The notes: generated by a model from the sequence alone, not told the origin. A DNA stretch of 14,663 nucleotides from an uncultured Clostridia bacterium (GCA_947624925.1 CANQMG010000036.1:1-14663), one strand, 5' to 3'; counted from the first letter of the stretch, positions 7,864 through 14,593 are shown. Translations and numbers: made by a program.

Positions 7864-7895
7864 AAAGAGATGTAAGTTTTTACATACATCTCTTT
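7864..7895. terminator. Hairpin terminator after thrS, probably bidirectional
   Basis: AAAGAGATGTA (7864-7874) pairs perfectly with TACATCTCTTT (7885-7895) over 11 bp with a 10-base loop. It starts eight bases after the thrS stop. The U-rich tail is long on the plus strand (T run to 7899) and shorter on the minus strand (CTCTTTCTT). The only gene that needs it is thrS. Confidence 0.75.
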
Positions 7896-7902
7896 TTTTA
7901 TA

Positions 7903-9825
7903 TTATGAGAAATTTTTTATTTCTTGTTTTATTTTATTAATAAAATCATCTTTGCTCATTGCTCCTATGTCTCCATCACTTCTTGTTCTTACACCTACAG
8001 AATTTGTTTCTATCTCTTTTTCTCCTACAATTAACATATATGGAACTTTTTGAAGTTGAGCTTCTCTAATTTTATACCCTATTTTTTCATTTCTGTCATC
8101 TAGTTCACATCTAATTTCTTCTTTTTCAAGTTCTTCTTGTAATGATTTTGCATATTCAACATATGCATCTGTAATAGGTAATATTTTAACTTGAATAGGA
8201 GATAACCATAATGGAAATGCTCCTTTTTTCTCTTCAATTAAGAATGATAAAAATCTATCAAAAGTTCCAAGTATTGCTCTATGAATTACAACCGGTCTAT
8301 GTTCTTTTCCATCTTCACCTATATATTCTAATTCAAATCTTTGAGGTAATAAAAAATCTAACTGACATGTAGATATTGTTATATCATGACCAATAGCAGT
8401 TTTAATTTGAACATCAAGTTTTGGTCCATAGAATGCTGCTTCTCCTTCTGCTTCATAAAAATTTAAATTCATCTGTGTTAATATCTCTCTTAACTGACTT
8501 TCTGCCATATTCCACATTTCATCATCATCAAAATATTTTTCCTTATCATTTTTATCTCTTAATGATAATCTAAATGTATAATCTTTAAATCCGAAATCTT
8601 TGTATACAGAAAGTATTAAATCAACAACTTTTTTAAATTCTTCTTTTATTTGATCTGGTCTTACAAATAAGTGTGCATCATTTTGGCACATTTGTCTTAC
8701 TCTTTCTAATCCACAAACACTTCCGCTTGCTTCATATCTGAAATCATGAGCTAATTCTCCAATCCTTATTGGTAAATCTCTATATGAATGAAGTTTATTC
8801 TTATATATAAGCATATGATGAGGACAATTCATTGGTCTTAAAACTAATTCTTCATTATCCATCTTCATAACAGGAAACATATCTTCTTTGTAATGATCCC
8901 AATGTCCACTAATTTTATATAATTCAACATTTGCAAGTGATGGTGTATAAACATGCTGATATCCCATTTTTATTTCTTTATCTTGAATATATCTTTCTAG
9001 TAATCTTCTTACTGTCGCACCATTTGGTAAATACATTGGCAAACCTGAGCCAACAAGTTCATGTGTCATAAATAAATCTAATTCTTTACCTATTTTTCTA
9101 TGATCTCTGTTTTTCGCATCTTCTAATAACTGTATATGCTCTTCTAGTTGACTAGCTTTTGGAAAAGATATTGCATAAATTCTTTGTAGCATTTTATTTT
9201 TTTCACTACCTCTCCAATAAGCACCTGATGATGATAAAATCTTAATTACCTTAACTTTTCCTGTACTTTCTAGATGAGGTCCAGCACATAAATCTGTAAA
9301 ATCTCCTTGTTTATAAAAAGATATTTCTTCCCCTTCTGGTAATTCGTTAATTAACTCTTCCTTGTAAATTTGACCTTTCATTAAATCTAGCGCTTCTTGT
9401 TTTGGCAAAATAAATTTTTCAATACTAATATTTTCTTTTATTATTTTTTTCATTTCTTCTTCTATTTTTTGTTTATCTTCTTCTGTAAAAGGTTTATCTA
9501 TATCGAAATCATAATAAAATCCTTCATCTATTGCAGGTCCTATTGCAAATTTTACATTTGGGAATAATCTTTTAACAGCTTGTGCCATAATATGCGCACT
9601 TGTATGCCAATATGCTTTTTTACCTTCTAAACTACTTTCAAATGTTTCTATTGTTAAATTACAACTATCTTCTAATTTATATCTTAAATCTTTAACTTCT
9701 CCATTTACTTTTCCACAAGTTGCAACTCTTGCTAATCCTTCACTAATTTTTTTTGCAACATCTATTATAGTTGTTCCTTCTTCTACCTCCATAATTGATT
9801 CATCTTTTAATGTAACTTTAATCAT
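7903..9825 (-). CDS. thrS: Threonyl-tRNA synthetase
   Basis: ThrRS charges tRNA-Thr in the cytoplasm. The start is placed at ATG 9825 (640 residues, MIKVTLKDES), because AAAGGAG lies eight bases before it, while the in-frame ATG at 9843 has no ribosome site. The domains are all present in order: a TGS domain (about 1-60), the editing (SAD) domain with HTSAH at 74-78, the class II catalytic core with PMNCPHHM and HDFRYEASG, motif 3 (GTFDRFLSFLIEEKKGAFPLW), and the C-terminal anticodon-binding domain. The zinc-binding Cys sits in NCPHHM, and the RPVVIHRAILGT segment supplies one of the His ligands. Length equals that of E. coli ThrRS. Only 65 bases separate it from the upstream gene, so a T-box leader, common on clostridial thrS, does not fit here. 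Confidence 0.98.
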   Translation of the reverse strand: MIKVTLKDESIMEVEEGTTIIDVAKKISEGLARVATCGKVNGEVKDLRYKLEDSCNLTIETFESSLEGKKAYWHTSAHIMAQAVKRLFPNVKFAIGPAIDEGFYYDFDIDKPFTEEDKQKIEEEMKKIIKENISIEKFILPKQEALDLMKGQIYKEELINELPEGEEISFYKQGDFTDLCAGPHLESTGKVKVIKILSSSGAYWRGSEKNKMLQRIYAISFPKASQLEEHIQLLEDAKNRDHRKIGKELDLFMTHELVGSGLPMYLPNGATVRRLLERYIQDKEIKMGYQHVYTPSLANVELYKISGHWDHYKEDMFPVMKMDNEELVLRPMNCPHHMLIYKNKLHSYRDLPIRIGELAHDFRYEASGSVCGLERVRQMCQNDAHLFVRPDQIKEEFKKVVDLILSVYKDFGFKDYTFRLSLRDKNDKEKYFDDDEMWNMAESQLREILTQMNLNFYEAEGEAAFYGPKLDVQIKTAIGHDITISTCQLDFLLPQRFELEYIGEDGKEHRPVVIHRAILGTFDRFLSFLIEEKKGAFPLWLSPIQVKILPITDAYVEYAKSLQEELEKEEIRCELDDRNEKIGYKIREAQLQKVPYMLIVGEKEIETNSVGVRTRSDGDIGAMSKDDFINKIKQEIKNFS

Positions 9826-9863
9826 AATAAAATCTCCTTTCATTTAAATATTATTTATTTCAA

Positions 9864-9889
9864 ATATTATGTTTAATTATACATAATAT
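9864..9889. repeat. 9-bp inverted repeat between the YwaF-like gene and thrS
   Basis: ATATTATGT (9864-9872) and ACATAATAT (9881-9889) form a perfect stem with an 8-base loop, one base after the YwaF-like stop codon. It lacks a T tail on the minus strand, so it is a poor terminator. Its loop region contains a TATAAT on the minus strand that might serve thrS. Confidence 0.4.
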
Positions 9890-9890
9890 A

Positions 9891-10661
9891 TTAATAAGAA
9901 TCTATATATTTATTATTTAAATTATTAATTATTATGCATTTACAAACTTTTCTTAAAAAATACATAAATAAGAATGGTAATGTAGCTTGTATAATTATCA
10001 TAATTATTGAAAAGAAAATACCAGTATTATTATATATTATTTCTATTATAGTACCTGGAAAGTTTTTTGAAATAAACATTAGGTTACTATCAAAAATTAA
10101 GTTAAATATATATGCAATTATACTAATAAGTAATATTAATGTAAAGTAATATTTAATATCTGACAACTTTATTTCTATATAATCAGTTATATTCATTAAA
10201 ATTCCTATATATATCATAATTCCATGCAATACAAAACTTTGTATACTTATATAGTGAAATATCGGATAAATTGTAATTGATGTTGAAGGGTAAATTAAAA
10301 AACAAATTCCAGCAACAATTCCTCCAGTTGATAAAAATACATCTCCTACTCTTTTTAATGTTCCACTACAAAAACCGCTAAGTATTCCTGCATAAAGAAT
10401 TAAGCTACAAAAATACAAAGGTATATATGTATTAGGATTTGAAATATTACCTATTACTATATTAAATATTATCTTTATTATTTCAAGTATCCATACTATA
10501 ATAGTTGCATATTTTATTGTTTTTTTTACCTGCTCTTTATTCATCTTTCTAGATAAAAATAATGCTATACATATTAATATAAATGTTATTGTAAATAAAA
10601 TTAAATGTCCATAGCTATACATACCACATGCTTCTATTTCGTTTGGTTTTGAGAAAAACAT
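9891..10661 (-). CDS. YwaF-like (TIGR02206/TMEM164-type) integral membrane protein
   Basis: This is a polytopic membrane protein of about 256 residues with six to seven hydrophobic helices. The pattern fits the YwaF family of Firmicutes: an early helix after YSYGHLILFT, then NTYIPLYFCSLILYAGIL with the conserved Pro-Leu and Cys, then GGIVAGICFLIYPS, then FHYISIQSFVLHGIMIY with conserved His. Bacterial members have no settled function; relation to TMEM164 acyltransferases has been proposed for the fold. The start is placed at ATG 10661, because GGAGG lies five bases before it and begins inside the alternative ATG at 10673, which has no ribosome site. A weak promoter lies about 100 bases upstream. 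The gene precedes thrS by 65 bases with no functional link evident. Confidence 0.75.
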   Translation of the reverse strand: MFFSKPNEIEACGMYSYGHLILFTITFILICIALFLSRKMNKEQVKKTIKYATIIVWILEIIKIIFNIVIGNISNPNTYIPLYFCSLILYAGILSGFCSGTLKRVGDVFLSTGGIVAGICFLIYPSTSITIYPIFHYISIQSFVLHGIMIYIGILMNITDYIEIKLSDIKYYFTLILLISIIAYIFNLIFDSNLMFISKNFPGTIIEIIYNNTGIFFSIIMIIIQATLPFLFMYFLRKVCKCIIINNLNNKYIDSY

Positions 10662-10764
10662 TTTATCCTCCATTTTACTGTGAAATTCTTATATTAACTT
10701 TAAATATTATATCATAAAAAAAATTTATTTTGAATATTTTTTCTTTTAAATTTTATTATTTGCA

Positions 10765-10791
10765 ATTATACTACAAAAGGTTCTCTTTCAA
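10765..10791 (-). promoter_or_regulatory. Possible promoter of the YwaF-like gene
   Basis: On the minus strand TTGAAA (10791-10786) and TATAAT (10770-10765) have good sequences, but the spacer is only 15 bases, shorter than optimal. The predicted leader would be about 97 bases. Confidence 0.35.
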
Positions 10792-10890
10792 AACAATATT
10801 AATCCTTTTACTATGATATTCTTGATGCTTTAAAGGTTTTTTTATTAACTATTATCTTTATTCCATCATCTATTTGATTTAATAATGAAA

Positions 10891-10937
10891 AATGAATAAT
10901 TAAAATGTGCTTTATTTGCAAATTCTAATTATTCATT
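10891..10937. repeat. 12-bp AT-rich inverted repeat in the intergenic region
   Basis: AATGAATAATTA (10891-10902) is repeated in inverted form as TAATTATTCATT (10926-10937) with a 23-base spacer, and TATTCATTATTA recurs once more to its right. No gene or terminator function is apparent. The rest of the span 10674-10964 shows only AT-rich sequence and the promoter noted above. Confidence 0.4.
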
Positions 10938-10964
10938 ATTAACTATTCATTATTATATATTAAT

Positions 10965-10986
10965 TGCGAGGTGTTTTCACCTCGCA
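10965..10986. repeat. Strong GC-rich 9-bp hairpin beside the tRNA-Asn remnant
   Basis: TGCGAGGTG and CACCTCGCA form a perfect stem around TTTT. It lies two bases beyond the 31-base copy of the tRNA-Asn 3' end (10989-11019). The minus-strand tail (ATTAATATAT) has no T run, so it is not a classic terminator, but it may cap the 3' end of a transcript from the structured segment. Confidence 0.55.
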
Positions 10987-10988
10987 CA

Positions 10989-11019
10989 TTTTGGCTCCTC
11001 TTGTTGGACTCGAACCAAC
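10989..11019 (-). pseudogene. Truncated second copy of the tRNA-Asn 3' end
   Basis: These 31 bases are identical to 11215-11245, the part of the intact tRNA-Asn gene holding the T arm, the 3' acceptor strand, the CCA and a few following bases. The match stops exactly at the base of the T arm. The anticodon arm, D arm and 5' acceptor strand are not next to it. It is a partial duplicate that cannot make a tRNA. It resembles the direct repeat left when an element integrates into a tRNA 3' end, or a gene conversion scar. Confidence 0.85.
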
Positions 11020-11171
11020 TCCTCAAGCATCAAGCTAGTTGTTTCAGTCTTTGTCTTTCGCAAAGCCTAAAACAACAGTTTATGCCTATTCAGAAGCTCC
11101 TTTCTTCGTCCACTGGACGCAGTCGCTTCTTCATCAGTTAATAGCTAAAGCTATAACACCGATAGGTCGTT
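11020..11171 (-). ncRNA. Candidate structured RNA, GC-richer segment fused to the tRNA-Asn piece
   Basis: This segment is much richer in G and C than its surroundings and is full of consistent stems. On the minus strand, in order: ATAGCT/AGCTAT; GAAGC with GCTTC enclosing CGTCC/GGACG; AGGCAT with ATGCTT enclosing a hairpin of GTTGTTTTAG with CTGAAACAAC topped by CTTTG/CAAAG and the loop CGAAAGA. The last part runs straight into the tRNA-Asn T arm and acceptor end. No open frame of useful length is present. No clear promoter is seen, so it may depend on read-through from tRNA-Asn or be a relic. I do not recognise the family with confidence. Confidence 0.42.
11158..11171 (+). repeat. Inverted 14-base piece of tRNA-Asn
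   Basis: ACCGATAGGTCGTT on the plus strand is identical to the anticodon-arm 3' side, variable loop and T-stem start of the minus-strand tRNA-Asn (11256-11243). It is therefore an inverted copy. It shares GTT/AAC with the edge of the 31-base direct copy, so the two pieces together cover 42 contiguous bases of tRNA-Asn. Confidence 0.75.
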
Positions 11172-11187
11172 TTTTCTTTTAACATAG

Positions 11188-11217
11188 AAAAAACAGATAG
11201 TATTCTATCTGTTTTTT
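11188..11217 (-). terminator. tRNA-Asn terminator
   Basis: AAACAGATAG and CTATCTGTTT form a long stem with A/T extensions on both sides and a TATT loop. The minus strand ends in a run of T after the stem. It begins directly after the encoded CCA of tRNA-Asn. Confidence 0.88.
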
Positions 11218-11293
11218 TGGCTCCTCTTGTTGGACTCGAACCAACGACCTATCGGTTAACAGCCGAGCGCTCTACCAACTGAGCTAAAGAGGA
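11218..11293 (-). tRNA. tRNA-Asn (GTT)
   Basis: A complete cloverleaf is present. The acceptor strands TCCTCTT and AAGAGGA are fully paired, the D arm contains AGCTCAGTTGGTAGAGC, and the anticodon loop is CTGTTAA with anticodon GTT at 11260-11258. The T arm is GTTGG/CCAAC around TTCGAGT, the discriminator is G, and the CCA is encoded. It is a single gene with its own promoter and terminator. Confidence 0.98.
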
Positions 11294-11312
11294 ATATTTA
11301 ATTTATGAAATG

Positions 11313-11341
11313 ATTATATATTATTGTTTTTAAAATTTCAA
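11313..11341 (-). promoter_or_regulatory. tRNA-Asn promoter
   Basis: On the minus strand TTGAAA (11341-11336) and TATAAT (11318-11313) are separated by 17 bases. They predict a start about 12 bases before the mature tRNA 5' end. Confidence 0.85.
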
Positions 11342-11348
11342 TACTTTT

Positions 11349-12488
11349 TTAAAAATTTTTATATAAATATTTTTTTACTATTTCATAAAATATTTGTACA
11401 CCTATTAACATAGGGTTTTCACCTACTTGAAAATTTTCATTATGCTGAGGATAATACTGATTTTTTTTACATCCAACAAATATTAATGCTCCTGAAACTT
11501 CATTTAAAAAATATGAAAAATCTTCTGAACACATTGTTTTATAATCTGTTACTACATTTTTTACAATTTTTTTTGATAGTTCTTCAATTGTTTTGGCTTC
11601 TTCATATGAATTAATCGTTGCTGGATATTCACTAATAAATTCTATATGCGCCTTTCCATTCATTGAAGTAGCTACTCTTTCTATTAAATCTTTTAATTTT
11701 TCTTTTATATCACATCTTAAATTATTATCATATGTTCTGCATATTCCTTTTAAATATGCATTTTCAGGTATAACATTATTATTATTTCCAGCTATTATTG
11801 ATGTTATACCCAATACTAACATTTTATTTGTATTATTTATATTTTTTTCCATTATATTTATTTCTTCTATTATTTTATTAGCAATATATATTGGATTTAC
11901 ACAGCTTTGTGGAATTGCTGCATGACCACTTTTTCCATATATAGTAATATTAAAAGGATCTGTTGATGCCATAATTGGTCCATCTTTTATAGCTATTGTA
12001 TCTTCCTCAAATTCACTCCACATATGTATTGCAAATGCTTTGTCTACTTTTGGATTACTTAATGCACCATTTTGTATCATCGGCTTTGCTCCGCCATTTT
12101 CTTCTTCATCTGGCTCAAATAAAAGTTTTACAGTACCATTTATTTTATCTTTATTATCTATTAACAATTTAGCAAGTGCTAACATTATTGTCATATGAGC
12201 ATCGTGTCCACAAGTATGTTTTAACCTACCCGTGTTATCCATACAAACAGCATCCATATCTGTTCTAAATAGTATACAAGGTCCATTTTCTTTTCCATAT
12301 AATGTTGCAATTATACCTGTATTATATATTTTATCGTCAATAGCTTTATATCCCATATTAATTAATCTTTTTTTTATATAATTTGAAGTCTCAATTTCTT
12401 TAAGACCTTTTTCTGGATGACTCCAAAAAAATTCTTTATCCTCATTTATTTGATTTCTTAATTTCCAAATATCTTCTTCTATATTCAT
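11349..12488 (-). CDS. M20D-family amidohydrolase, probable N-acyl-diaminopimelate deacylase
   Basis: This is a cytoplasmic metal-dependent amidohydrolase of 379 residues. The M20D metal and catalytic signatures are clear: Cys93 and His95 in HTCGHDAHM, EPDEEENGGA at 125-134 with the Glu128/Glu129 pair, His155 in AIHMW, the dimerisation-domain motif GKSGHAAIPQ, and CSEDFSYFL near the C terminus. The family removes acyl groups from amino acids (hippurate, auxin conjugates) and includes B. subtilis YkuR, an N-acetyl-diaminopimelate deacetylase. It lies 26 bases after dapD on the same strand, so removal of the acyl group from N-acyl-LL-diaminopimelate is the likely job (inference). No canonical DapE (M20A) is present here. 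The ATG is seven bases after AAGGGA. No signal peptide is seen. Confidence 0.85.
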   Translation of the reverse strand: MNIEEDIWKLRNQINEDKEFFWSHPEKGLKEIETSNYIKKRLINMGYKAIDDKIYNTGIIATLYGKENGPCILFRTDMDAVCMDNTGRLKHTCGHDAHMTIMLALAKLLIDNKDKINGTVKLLFEPDEEENGGAKPMIQNGALSNPKVDKAFAIHMWSEFEEDTIAIKDGPIMASTDPFNITIYGKSGHAAIPQSCVNPIYIANKIIEEINIMEKNINNTNKMLVLGITSIIAGNNNNVIPENAYLKGICRTYDNNLRCDIKEKLKDLIERVATSMNGKAHIEFISEYPATINSYEEAKTIEELSKKIVKNVVTDYKTMCSEDFSYFLNEVSGALIFVGCKKNQYYPQHNENFQVGENPMLIGVQIFYEIVKKYLYKNF

Positions 12489-12514
12489 ACAAATCCCTTC
12501 ACTCTAAATAATAT

Positions 12515-13312
12515 TTATAGTCTTAGATTTTCTTCTAATTTAACTTTTCCACCATATTTTATTATAATTGGGGTTGCAATAGATAAGAAATCACACGTTT
12601 TAGATTGAATTTTTCTAGCTCCTGGAATTACAACTGCATTTTCAGGTATAACAATTTGATTTTCACAATTTGGAGTAATTATTTTATTATTTACATTATC
12701 ATATATTGGGGTACTAGCTGTAATAGTTGTACCTGCACCAATAATTGCATTTTTCTTTATAATAGTTCCTTCTGTTATTTTAGCTCCAGCACCTATAAAT
12801 ACATTATCTTCAACGATTACAGGATATGTTCCAATTGGTTCTAAAACTCCTCCTATAATTGTACCAGCACCTATATGGACATTTTTTCCAATTTGTGCGC
12901 ATGAGCCTACTAATACCAATGAATCAACCATTGTTCCGTCATCAATATATGCACCTATATTAGTATAATTTGGAGGCATAAAGGTTACTCCTTTACCTAT
13001 ATACACTCCATCTCTTATAGAAGTTGTATGAGATACAGTTCTTATATTTTCTTTTATAGATATATGTCTTTCTCCTAATGTATCTTTATCAAAATATCCT
13101 TCATAAAATTTACAATTTTCGCCATATTTAAAACCTAATAATATAAACTCTTTAACCCATTTATTTATTTTCCAATTTTCATCATCTTTAAATGCAACTC
13201 TTATATTTCCTAAATTTAAATCTTGTTTAAATTCTTTCCATATATTAAGAAAATTTGCCCTATCAATTTTAGAATTTTTTTCTTTCGATAAAAAATCTAA
13301 ATATTTTTGCAT
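12515..13312 (-). CDS. dapD: Tetrahydrodipicolinate N-succinyltransferase, DapD type
   Basis: DapD acylates tetrahydrodipicolinate in the diaminopimelate/lysine pathway. The protein has 265 residues, near the usual 274. An N-terminal helical domain with IRVAFKDDENWKINKWVKEF at about 37-56 is typical of DapD and unlike the shorter acetyltransferase DapH. A left-handed beta-helix of hexapeptide repeats from about 100 to 205 includes PNYTNIGAYIDDGTMVD (114-130), GSCAQIGKNVHIGAG and GGVLEP. Succinyl-CoA would be expected from the type, but the donor cannot be read here. The M20D gene follows. The ATG has AAAAGGAG nine bases upstream. Both the ribosome site and the start codon lie inside a 16-bp perfect inverted repeat that may control translation or transcription. 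The pathway also supplies the precursor used by DpaA. Confidence 0.93.
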   Translation of the reverse strand: MQKYLDFLSKEKNSKIDRANFLNIWKEFKQDLNLGNIRVAFKDDENWKINKWVKEFILLGFKYGENCKFYEGYFDKDTLGERHISIKENIRTVSHTTSIRDGVYIGKGVTFMPPNYTNIGAYIDDGTMVDSLVLVGSCAQIGKNVHIGAGTIIGGVLEPIGTYPVIVEDNVFIGAGAKITEGTIIKKNAIIGAGTTITASTPIYDNVNNKIITPNCENQIVIPENAVVIPGARKIQSKTCDFLSIATPIIIKYGGKVKLEENLRL

Positions 13313-13356
13313 AATATAAATCTCCTTTTATTTTATAAAATATATTATGCAAAAAT
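13303..13356 (-). promoter_or_regulatory. Inverted repeat enclosing the dapD ribosome site and start codon
   Basis: ATTTTTGCATAATATA and TATATTATGCAAAAAT (16 bp, perfect) are separated by 22 bases. In the minus-strand RNA the dapD ATG lies inside the downstream arm and the AAAAGGAG site lies in the loop. If the transcript starts upstream of 13356, the start codon would be sequestered. If it starts at the weak promoter with TAATAT as -10, the repeat would act only as DNA. Confidence 0.6.
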
Positions 13357-13388
13357 GTATTTACTGTTACTGTTTATATATTAATTTA

Positions 13389-13423
13389 TTAACCAATTAG
13401 TATTAAAAATTAACCACATAGTT
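13389..13423 (+). promoter_or_regulatory. Candidate LytTR operator, two direct repeats 21 bp apart
   Basis: TTAACCAATTAGTA (from 13389) and TTAACCACATAGTT (from 13410) match at 11 of 14 positions with a 21-bp period, two helical turns. That spacing is typical of LytTR-domain binding sites. They end about nine bases before the expected -35 region of the LytTR gene promoter. Confidence 0.55.
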
Positions 13424-13451
13424 AAAATATAATGATGTTTTTTTACTTATA

Positions 13452-13460
13452 TGCTATAAT
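13452..13460 (+). promoter_or_regulatory. Extended -10 promoter of the LytTR-DUF3021 operon
   Basis: TGCTATAAT gives a perfect -10 with the TG extension, 36 bases before the LytTR start codon. The -35 region 17 bases upstream (ATGATG at 13432-13437) is poor, which suits an activator-dependent or extended -10 promoter. Confidence 0.7.
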
Positions 13461-13496
13461 ACAAATAACAACTAAAAAGAAAGAGAGATTGTTAAA

Positions 13497-13937
13497 ATGA
13501 ATATAGAAATAAAATTAGATGAAAAATATGATGAACCTAAACTTGTTATATATGTTAAACAAGTAGATAAAAATATTGCTGAAATAATAGACAGTATATC
13601 AAGCATTAATCAACAAACTTTAAAAGCATATAAGGATGATAAATTATATATTTTAAATCAAAAAGATATCGAAGCTATTTACTCTGAAAATAGTAAAATA
13701 AATGTAAGATTAGAAAATGAAACATATACAATAAAAAATAGACTATATGAATTAGAAAATATACTTAATAAAAATTCATTTATTCGAATATCTAATTCTG
13801 AGATAATCAATTTTGATAAAGTTAAAAATATTGATTTCAAAATTCTTGGAACTTTAGTTATAAATTTCAAGAGTGGAAATAAAGCATATGCTTCAAGAAG
13901 GTATATACCAAAAATAAAAGAATTTTTAAAAATTTAG
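13497..13937 (+). CDS. LytTR-family DNA-binding regulator
   Basis: This is a small cytoplasmic transcription factor of 146 residues. Residues about 45-146 form a LytTR DNA-binding domain: YKDDKLYILNQKDIEAIYSENSKINV, then LYELENILNKNSFIRISNSEIINFDKVKNID, and the C-terminal SGNKAYASRRYIPKIKEFLK, all in the usual order. There is no response-regulator receiver domain; the first 40 residues are a short extension of unknown role. Such stand-alone LytTR proteins often sit next to a DUF3021 membrane protein, as here. The gene is divergent from dapD, has a weak ribosome site (AGAGAG), and is preceded by candidate LytTR repeats, so autoregulation is likely. The stop codon overlaps the Shine-Dalgarno of the next gene. 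Confidence 0.9.
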   Translation: MNIEIKLDEKYDEPKLVIYVKQVDKNIAEIIDSISSINQQTLKAYKDDKLYILNQKDIEAIYSENSKINVRLENETYTIKNRLYELENILNKNSFIRISNSEIINFDKVKNIDFKILGTLVINFKSGNKAYASRRYIPKIKEFLKI

Positions 13938-13949
13938 GAGGTGATTGAA

Positions 13950-14456
13950 GTGAAAAAAGAAAGTATTGCAAAAAAAATTCTAGTTTCTTCTTTAATGGGT
14001 TTTCCAGTTGGAATAGCATTACTTATGATAGCTTATATATGTATATATTATATAATTGGTGAAAATATTTTTCGTACAGAAATAGGTAATCTACAAAATA
14101 TCGAAACATTAATTTCACAAATGTTAACTATAGGATTATCTTATTATATTTTATTTATCCATTTTCATATATTCTTACATTTATACAACAAAGATGTTAA
14201 TGATAAAATTAATAAACACCTATATAAAACAGTTTCAATATCATTATTATCTTTTATAGAACTCATTATAGCAGTAATTCTTGCAAGTACCGAAAAAGTA
14301 TTTACAAAAAATATATCAACAATGAATATAATAATTTTAGTTATATTATATGCTACATATGGTATATTCTTTATGGTAAAAGGTGTTTTTGAATGTAGCA
14401 TAATAAAAAACATAAATGCCAAAATTCAAGAAAAAAATAAAGTTGAAAGTAAGTAA
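13950..14456 (+). CDS. DUF3021 family membrane protein, LytTR partner
   Basis: The protein has 168 residues and four membrane helices at about 10-33, 50-77, 94-115 and 122-146, with a positively charged C-terminal tail. This is the DUF3021 layout, and the gene directly follows a LytTR regulator with which such genes regularly pair. In studied cases the membrane partner antagonises its LytTR regulator, so it may hold the upstream protein at the membrane (family inference). The start is placed at GTG 13950. AGGAGG at 13936-13941 overlaps the upstream stop codon and is eight bases from this GTG, whereas the in-frame GTG at 13941 lies within the ribosome site itself. A hairpin terminator follows the stop. 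The inducing signal is unknown. Confidence 0.85.
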   Translation: MKKESIAKKILVSSLMGFPVGIALLMIAYICIYYIIGENIFRTEIGNLQNIETLISQMLTIGLSYYILFIHFHIFLHLYNKDVNDKINKHLYKTVSISLLSFIELIIAVILASTEKVFTKNISTMNIIILVILYATYGIFFMVKGVFECSIIKNINAKIQEKNKVESK

Positions 14457-14466
14457 CATAACATAA

Positions 14467-14494
14467 AAAGCAATACTTATTGGTATTGCTTTTT

Positions 14495-14495
<1 letters not shown>
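14467..14495. terminator. Bidirectional terminator between the DUF3021 gene and tRNA-Phe
   Basis: AAAGCAATAC (14467-14476) and GTATTGCTTT (14483-14492) form a perfect 10-bp stem with a 6-base loop. T runs follow on the plus strand (to 14495) and on the minus strand, so it can end both the LytTR operon and the tRNA transcript. Confidence 0.88.
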
Positions 14496-14570
<75 letters not shown>

Positions 14571-14593
14571 AAATAATATTTATATTAAAAAAA

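Noticed and set aside
11100..11140. CTGATGA followed by a paired AGAAGC/GCTTCT arm and GAA on the minus strand, suggesting a hammerhead ribozyme
   Set aside because: The GAA is followed by T where the core normally has A, and no cleavage-site strand and third stem could be found in a consistent arrangement.
10989..11171. tmRNA or an intron-split tRNA-Asn
   Set aside because: No tag-peptide frame, no 5' acceptor strand matching AAGAGGA, and no 5' tRNA half are present. The two tRNA pieces have opposite orientations.
11593..11925. 110-codon plus-strand open frame
   Set aside because: It is antisense to the M20D gene, whose motifs are intact, and has no ribosome site.
13313..13388. Lysine riboswitch before dapD
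   Set aside because: The leader is far too short and AT-rich and lacks the multi-helix junction of the L box.
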